A stretch of 11,290 nucleotides of DNA. It comes from Arcanobacterium_A sp034173665. GTDB taxonomy: Bacteria > Actinomycetota > Actinomycetes > Actinomycetales > Actinomycetaceae. This document shows positions 6,730 to 11,290 of this stretch, piece by piece (the stretch's first letter is position 1; every line of letters starts with the position of its first letter). Location: NCBI GenBank assembly GCA_034173665.1, contig JAXFDG010000063.1, forward strand, positions 1-11,290, written 5' to 3'. The notes beneath the pieces are model-generated. The model did not search any database. It had not been told where the DNA came from and worked only from the letters and a program-made list of their open reading frames with translations. The position numbers were made by a program, and so were the translations under genes.

Positions 6730-8340
6730 ATGACCGAGATACATAATACTGCAAATACTGGTAATCATATTGAGGCGCTTGATGCGCGCGGACGTGCTTC
6801 TCTTGCAATACTTGCGCCAAATCCAGCGGTGCTCTGTGCAAGTGGAGCCACCGGATCGCAAAAAACCGTAACGAAACGAGCCGCCCTTACTGATTCGATT
6901 ATTGGCGAACTACCAGAAGTTGATATTGCGGAAATCCCGGTTATTTTCGAGCGTGCGCGCGAAGCTGGGGCTCGTTGGGCTGGTGTTGGTTATGCTGAGC
7001 GGAAACGAGTGATTTTACGTTTTGTCGATGAAGCTTTTGCTCACCGTGATGAACTGCTTGATTTAGTGCAGTGGGAAAATGGAAAAGCCCGAAGCTCAGC
7101 ATTTGAAGAATTTTATGACGTGATTATGAATTCACGTTATTACGCAAATAATGCGCAGAAAATTTTACGGACTCGTCGTGTGCCGGGAGCTGTAATTGGA
7201 TTAACTCAAACTCAGGTGCATCATGTTCCCAAAGGCGTTGTCGGGATTATCTCCCCATGGAATTATCCGTTAGCAATGGGATTTTCGGATGCGGTCGCAG
7301 CTTTGATGGCAGGTAATGCAGTTGTGCTTAAGCCGGATTCATTAACTCCATATACTGCACTCGCGGTTCGGAGCCTTCTGTTGAAGGCGGGGCTTCCGGA
7401 AGATGTGTTCCAAGTAGTGATTGGCTCGGGTGCAAAACTTGGTGATCCGATGATTGCTAATGCAAATTACATGATGTTTACTGGCTCTACTGCCACTGGG
7501 CGAATTATTGCTGAGAAAGCGGGACGGAATTTAATTGGTTTTTCCGCAGAGCTTGGTGGAAAGAATGGAATGATTGTTCGTGCCGATGCGCCAGTGAAGC
7601 GAGCTGCTCGTGGCGTGGCAAAAGCTTCTTTCGCGTCTTCAGGCCAACTGTGTATCTCTATGGAACGAATTTATATTCATGAAGATATCTGGGATGAGTT
7701 CGTGCCAGAGTTTGTAAAAGTTACTGAAGATTTACAACTTGCCGTGACTTACGACTGGGACAATGATATGGGTCCATTAATCTCTGATGCTCAGGTGGCG
7801 AAGATTACTGAGCATCTTGAAGATGCGAAGGCAAAGGGGGCAAAGGTACTTGCTGGCGGATATTTTGATACCGCTATTGCTAAACGTGCTTTCCGTCCGA
7901 CTGTACTTACCGATGTAACTCCAGAGATGTTGATTTATAGTGAAGAAACCTTCGGCCCAATGGTCTCTTTGTACAAAGTAAGCTCCGATGATGAGGCCGT
8001 AAGTCTTATTAATTCATTAAATTACGGTCTAAATGGCGGGATTTGGTCGGGAGATTTGAAAGTAGCTCGCGAATTAGCCAAACGTTTCCATACTGGGACG
8101 GTTAATATTAATGACGGATACGCCGCAGCTTGGGGTTCAATTCATGCTCCGAGTGGTGGCTTTAAAGATTCTGGAATGAGTCACCGTCATGGTCCGGAAG
8201 GCATCATTAAGTACACCGACGTACAGACTGTTGCTACACAGCGATTGATGCATATCGCTGCACCGGAACAAGTTGGGGAGAAACTTTGGGCTACCGCTCT
8301 GACCGCGTATCTGAAAGTGCAGCATAAGTTACATATTTAA
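6730..8340 (+). CDS. gabD2: NAD(P)+-dependent aldehyde dehydrogenase, GabD2-like (succinate-semialdehyde dehydrogenase)
   Basis: Cytoplasmic aldehyde dehydrogenase that oxidises an aldehyde to a carboxylic acid; it closely resembles mycobacterial GabD2, which oxidises succinic semialdehyde to succinate. The 536-residue chain has the cofactor-domain motif SPWNYP (Asn178), GNAVVLKPDS, FTGSTATG, the general base in ELGGKN (Glu274) and the catalytic nucleophile in GQLCIS (Cys308), then EETFGPMVS and the GabD2-like AWGSIHAPSGG and RHGPEGIIKYT segments, so it appears active. I chose the ATG at 6730 because AGGA lies 4 nt upstream; the frame is open to a TTG at 6595, but those 45 residues do not look like the family. 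Even so, it has about 20 more N-terminal residues than mycobacterial GabD2 (518). No gabT is next to it. The SDR gene 19 bp downstream suggests a shared pathway and a possible substrate other than succinic semialdehyde. Confidence 0.88.
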   Translation: MTEIHNTANTGNHIEALDARGRASLAILAPNPAVLCASGATGSQKTVTKRAALTDSIIGELPEVDIAEIPVIFERAREAGARWAGVGYAERKRVILRFVDEAFAHRDELLDLVQWENGKARSSAFEEFYDVIMNSRYYANNAQKILRTRRVPGAVIGLTQTQVHHVPKGVVGIISPWNYPLAMGFSDAVAALMAGNAVVLKPDSLTPYTALAVRSLLLKAGLPEDVFQVVIGSGAKLGDPMIANANYMMFTGSTATGRIIAEKAGRNLIGFSAELGGKNGMIVRADAPVKRAARGVAKASFASSGQLCISMERIYIHEDIWDEFVPEFVKVTEDLQLAVTYDWDNDMGPLISDAQVAKITEHLEDAKAKGAKVLAGGYFDTAIAKRAFRPTVLTDVTPEMLIYSEETFGPMVSLYKVSSDDEAVSLINSLNYGLNGGIWSGDLKVARELAKRFHTGTVNINDGYAAAWGSIHAPSGGFKDSGMSHRHGPEGIIKYTDVQTVATQRLMHIAAPEQVGEKLWATALTAYLKVQHKLHI

Positions 8341-8359
8341 GTCAGAGTCGAGGTAAATC

Positions 8360-9247
8360 ATGTTTCTCCGCCGTCCGCCTGCAGTAAAAATTTCAGAATC
8401 AACAATTTTGATTACGGGCGGAGGCTCGGGAATCGGAAAGTTAATGGCTATTGGCGCCGCGAAAAGAGGTGCCACAGCGATAATTATTTGGAATCGCTCA
8501 GTTGCTGCTGGCGAAGCTACGGTGGCAGCGATTAAAGCTGCTAATCCTGCTACCGTCGCGAAATTCTACAGTGTAGATGTGGGAGATTCGGAATCGGTTG
8601 CAAAGGCTGCAGCGGAGGTTCGGGCAGAGTTTGGGGAAGTTGATATTCTCATCAATAATGCCGGAGTTGTAAACGGAAAGCCGCTTCTTGAACTTGGTGA
8701 AGAAGAAATTTTCCGGACTCTGAACGTGAATACGCTGTCCCTTTTCCGGACCGTGCGGGAGTTCTTGCCGGGGATGTTGCGCCGTGATCGAGGTTCAATT
8801 GTAACTATCGCTTCAGCAGCGGGACTCGTTGGGGTGGCAAAGCAGTCTGATTATAATGCTTCAAAGTTTGGGGCAGTGGGGTTTGCCCAGTCTCTTCGAG
8901 CAGAGTTGCGACATCGTGGGTCAAATGTGCATACGTTGTTGTATTGCCCTTATTACATTAATACTGGAATGTTTGAAGGCGTAAAGACTAAATTCTCACT
9001 CCTGTTGCCGATACTGGAGCAAGAAGCAGTGGCAAAACAGATCCTCGATGCAATTGAGAAGGGGACGCAGATGAAAGTGAACCCGCCAATTGTTCGTCTT
9101 GTGCAGTTAATGCATCCATTCCCAGTTCCGCTGGTTGACCGAGTTTTAGAGATTTTCGGAATTAATGCAACTATGGAGGATTTCAAAGGACGTACTGTAA
9201 AAACTCCTGTGAATGAATCCAAAATTGCAATGAGTTTAAAAGCGTAA
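8360..9247 (+). CDS. Short-chain dehydrogenase/reductase, SDR16C-like (retinol/hydroxysteroid dehydrogenase type)
   Basis: A 295-residue classical SDR that interconverts an alcohol and a carbonyl compound with NAD(P)(H). Visible motifs are the cofactor loop TGGGSGIG (residues 19-26), NNAG (99-102), NVN (122-124), catalytic Ser152 and YNASK (Tyr165, Lys169). The long C-terminal region with NPPIVRLVQLMHPFPVP and a closing FGINATMEDFKGR resembles the SDR16C branch, which includes retinol dehydrogenases and 17-beta-hydroxysteroid dehydrogenase 11-like enzymes acting on lipophilic alcohols. Residues WNR after the second strand may favour NADP. The ATG at 8360 has a good ribosome binding site (GAGG, 6-7 nt). 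It begins 19 bp after the aldehyde dehydrogenase gene, so the two are almost certainly cotranscribed and may act in sequence on one substrate, which cannot be named from sequence. Confidence 0.87.
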   Translation: MFLRRPPAVKISESTILITGGGSGIGKLMAIGAAKRGATAIIIWNRSVAAGEATVAAIKAANPATVAKFYSVDVGDSESVAKAAAEVRAEFGEVDILINNAGVVNGKPLLELGEEEIFRTLNVNTLSLFRTVREFLPGMLRRDRGSIVTIASAAGLVGVAKQSDYNASKFGAVGFAQSLRAELRHRGSNVHTLLYCPYYINTGMFEGVKTKFSLLLPILEQEAVAKQILDAIEKGTQMKVNPPIVRLVQLMHPFPVPLVDRVLEIFGINATMEDFKGRTVKTPVNESKIAMSLKA

Positions 9248-9350
9248 CGAGTGGAATTATCCGTAAAATAACCGGAAACGTAATCGGTCATGGACGCAGG
9301 CTCCGCATAATAATTTTAAGGACTCTGCAAACTAATCGTAGGATAGTGCC

Positions 9351-10196
9351 ATGATTATTTTGGCGGCTACTCCACTTGGGAATGATGGTGATGCCTCTTT
9401 ACGTTTGCGCCAGGCAATAGAGTCTGCGGATTTAATTGCTGCAGAGGACACACGCCGTCTACGCAATCTTTGCTCCCGCTTAGATTTGCATCCAACTGCA
9501 AAAATCATTGCGTTTCATGACCATAATGAAGCACAGCTTGCTCCGGAATTAGTGGCGCAAGCAAGTTTAGGTGCGCAGATTGTGGTCGTGAGCGATGCTG
9601 GAATGCCCTCTGTCTCTGACCCGGGTTATAGATTGGCGAATCTTGCACAAGAACAGCAGGTTCCAATCACTGTGATTCCGGGTCCGTCAGCGGTTTTAAC
9701 AGCTTTGGCAATTTCTGGATTAGCTACCAACCGTTTTAGTTTTGAAGGCTTCGCTCCACGGAAAACTGGTGAGCAACTGCAAATTTTTGGAAGTCTTGCA
9801 GATGATGAACGGACTTTAATTTTCTTTGAATCTCCGCGGCGTCTAGCTGCAACTTTGCAGACTATGGCAGCAACTTTTGGTGATGAACGAGAAGCTGCAG
9901 TCTGCCGAGAGCTAACGAAAACTTACGAAGAAGTGAAACGAGGTTCTCTTGCAGAACTTTCTGTTTGGGCGCAAACACGTGAAATCCTTGGAGAGATTGT
10001 CATCGTAGTTTCTGGTGCGAACCCGCGAATGGTCGACGCCGTCGCCGCGTTTCTTCCTGAAGTGGTAGAACTAGTAGAACTTGGGGTTCGGGCGAAAGCT
10101 GCTGCGGCACACGTGGCAAAGCGTGAAGGTTTGCGTGCCAATGAACTTTATCGAAAGTACCTTGAACACAGTGCTGGAAGTGGAAATAAATACTAG
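9351..10196 (+). CDS. rsmI: 16S rRNA (cytidine(1402)-2'-O)-methyltransferase RsmI
   Basis: Cytoplasmic SAM-dependent methyltransferase that modifies the 2'-OH of C1402 in the decoding centre of 16S rRNA; RsmH usually adds the N4 methyl to the same base. The 281-residue length is normal. Tetrapyrrole-methylase-fold motifs are intact: ATPLGN (residues 6-11), AEDTR (31-35), FHDHNE (55-60), SDAGMPSVSDPG (81-92), IPGPSA (109-114), FEGFAPRK (131-138) and FFESPRR, with the C-terminal helical domain ending in RANELYRKYL. The start ATG has AGGA about 7 nt upstream. It begins 103 bp after the SDR gene; that gap shows no convincing terminator or promoter, although CATAAT near 9306 could be a -10 box. 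Its TAG stop overlaps the nicotinamidase stop on the other strand within a shared CTAG. The gene is single-copy housekeeping in most bacteria. Confidence 0.95.
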   Translation: MIILAATPLGNDGDASLRLRQAIESADLIAAEDTRRLRNLCSRLDLHPTAKIIAFHDHNEAQLAPELVAQASLGAQIVVVSDAGMPSVSDPGYRLANLAQEQQVPITVIPGPSAVLTALAISGLATNRFSFEGFAPRKTGEQLQIFGSLADDERTLIFFESPRRLAATLQTMAATFGDEREAAVCRELTKTYEEVKRGSLAELSVWAQTREILGEIVIVVSGANPRMVDAVAAFLPEVVELVELGVRAKAAAAHVAKREGLRANELYRKYLEHSAGSGNKY

Positions 10197-11290
10197 AAGC
10201 GGGAATCGTCGATATCAGAAAAGTCAAAATCTGAATCGTCAAAATCTTCGCCAAAGTCCATTCCGTCTAATTCTGCGAAATCAGGAAGCTCATCGTCGAT
10301 GCCGAATTCAGATAAATCAATATCGGCAAGCTCATCAGTGAGCACTTCGGCGGTTGCCGTATTTTTTGATGTTGTTGAATGAGAACTTTGAGTTGTTTGT
10401 TGGGAGGTGCTGGAGTAGTCTTCACTATCCGATGAGCTCGGTTCATCCCACTCATCGCCGTCTTTCCAAGAATCTGAGGTGTCCCATTCGTTTAGACCAG
10501 ATTCGTTGGTGTTCCAATCATCTGTATCTCTCCAAGCAGCGTCGTCAGCATCCCAATTTGAGTCTGCATAGTCGTCATCTTCCCAAGAATCATCATCCCA
10601 AGTTTCAGCGTCTAACCGAGAGCTAGTGTGAGTTTCTGAATGAGTGAAATCATCGTCGGAGTCAGTGAAACCATTGACACCATGAGTGCTTGCAGAATTT
10701 TGGAAATCTTCAAAGGCTCCGGGGTAAGTGCCAAAAACTTCAGTGGAATCAAGTTGTTCGACGCCAGATTCCGTCATAGTTTCACGGGCTAATTGCCCTA
10801 ATTCGGCACTAACTGGGACTGTTAAATCGCTAAATACGCGCACTGGCCATCCGAGCTTGCGCGCACTTAAAGCAGTGTCGCGAACACAATGAGACTCAGC
10901 TATGCCGACTACATCAAGGTCAGTGATATCGGCTTCACGTAAAATTTCTTCAAGGGTGAGTCCATCATCATTAGTGCCTTCAAATCCCGAATAAGCAGCG
11001 GAGTATTGGCCTTTCTTCACTGATTCGTCGATTCGAATATCGAGAAGTTCTGGGTGTAAATCGGCTTCGACTGTTCCGGCGACTCCATGTGGAGGCCAAG
11101 TGTCAATAAAATCAGGGGTTTCAGAGAAATGTGTGCCAGGATCAATATGCCAATCTTGGGTAGTGACGATAAGTTCGTAGGCTTCTTCGTTAGCGCTAAC
11201 AAATGCCTGAATCCGCTGTGCTGTTAGATTCCCGCCGGTAACCGGCAATGAGCCGCCCTCACAGAATGTTGGCTGAACATCAACGATAAG
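10193..11290 (-). CDS. pncA: Nicotinamidase (PncA) with long acidic Trp-rich C-terminal extension, 5' end cut by window
   Basis: Isochorismatase-fold amidase that hydrolyses nicotinamide to nicotinate in NAD salvage; it would also be expected to activate pyrazinamide. Counting from the first visible codon (right edge), 365 residues are present. The catalytic Asp is in LIVDVQPTF (residue 4), Lys93 in KKGQYS and the nucleophile Cys135 in ESHCVRDTA. Metal-ligand candidates are in QDWHIDPGTH (Asp46, His48, His54) and WPPH (His68). The reading continues to the right edge in the family-like segment FCEGGSLPVTGG, so the true start lies outside, probably only a few codons away. The enzyme domain ends near residue 180. 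After it come about 181 residues (10196-10738) unlike any part of the family: 57 Asp/Glu, 5 Lys/Arg, eight Trp in 51 residues (10448-10600), then a Ser/Thr/Gln linker and a Phe-Asp-rich end. The tail is probably disordered; its role is unknown. Confidence 0.85.
   Translation of the reverse strand, partial: LIVDVQPTFCEGGSLPVTGGNLTAQRIQAFVSANEEAYELIVTTQDWHIDPGTHFSETPDFIDTWPPHGVAGTVEADLHPELLDIRIDESVKKGQYSAAYSGFEGTNDDGLTLEEILREADITDLDVVGIAESHCVRDTALSARKLGWPVRVFSDLTVPVSAELGQLARETMTESGVEQLDSTEVFGTYPGAFEDFQNSASTHGVNGFTDSDDDFTHSETHTSSRLDAETWDDDSWEDDDYADSNWDADDAAWRDTDDWNTNESGLNEWDTSDSWKDGDEWDEPSSSDSEDYSSTSQQTTQSSHSTTSKNTATAEVLTDELADIDLSEFGIDDELPDFAELDGMDFGEDFDDSDFDFSDIDDSRF

Noticed and set aside
9248..9350. 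Terminator or riboswitch between the SDR gene and rsmI
   Set aside because: Only 3-4 bp stems could be drawn and no T-run follows, so no terminator or leader structure can be supported.
10354..10626. Plus-strand open frame opposite the acidic nicotinamidase tail
   Set aside because: It could have suggested that the tail is the false frame, but its product has no recognisable motifs, while the minus-strand frame continues directly from an intact nicotinamidase domain.
10200..10700. TCATC-rich stretch considered as a tandem repeat or CRISPR-like array
   Set aside because: There are no regular spacers or conserved repeat units at DNA level; the pattern comes from Asp/Glu/Ser codons read on the minus strand.
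1..11290. Defence island, toxin-antitoxin pair, prophage or mobile element
   Set aside because: Every long frame with recognisable motifs belongs to transport, lipid/aldehyde metabolism, rRNA modification or NAD salvage; no nuclease, integrase, transposase or toxin motif was seen.

Overview
The window carries ten protein-coding genes packed tightly on both strands, two of them cut by the window edges. I see no rRNA, tRNA, CRISPR array, insertion sequence or phage gene. Base composition looks to be in the mid-40s % GC by eye. The gene content (a GabD2-type aldehyde dehydrogenase closely resembling the mycobacterial one, a UPF0371 protein, an SDR16C-like reductase, RsmI) and the likely leaderless start of the first gene suggest a low-GC member of the Actinobacteria, possibly an Actinomycetaceae-like host-associated species. 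That placement is an inference; no marker gene fixes it.

Layout, left to right. (1) Minus strand, cut at the left edge: an NhaC/YuiF-type Na+/H+ antiporter family membrane protein. (2) Plus strand, diverging from it: a two-domain RsmC/RlmG-type rRNA guanine methyltransferase, with a perfect 13-bp inverted repeat in its last codons. (3) Minus strand, converging on gene 2 with only 4 bases between the stops: a compact set read in the order DsrE-like protein, alpha/beta hydrolase (monoacylglycerol-lipase type), RarD-type EamA transporter, UPF0371 protein. The spacing (43 bp, 10-bp overlap, 37 bp) suggests one transcript. (4) A 211-bp divergent intergenic region with hairpins and an 8-bp dyad. 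(5) Plus strand: GabD2-like aldehyde dehydrogenase, then an SDR 19 bp later, then after 103 bp rsmI. (6) Minus strand, cut at the right edge: a nicotinamidase (PncA) whose stop codon shares the palindrome CTAG with the rsmI stop.

How they may work together: the aldehyde dehydrogenase and SDR form a plausible alcohol/aldehyde/acid oxidoreductase pair. The hydrolase-led minus-strand set may deal with lipid esters and export, but nothing in the sequence proves a shared pathway. RsmI and the other methyltransferase are ribosome-modifying housekeeping enzymes. PncA feeds NAD salvage.

The most unusual item is the C-terminal extension of the nicotinamidase: about 180 residues with 57 Asp/Glu against 5 Lys/Arg, eight tryptophans within 51 residues, and a Phe-Asp-rich end. 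I found no complete new multi-gene system; most of the window is ordinary core metabolism.
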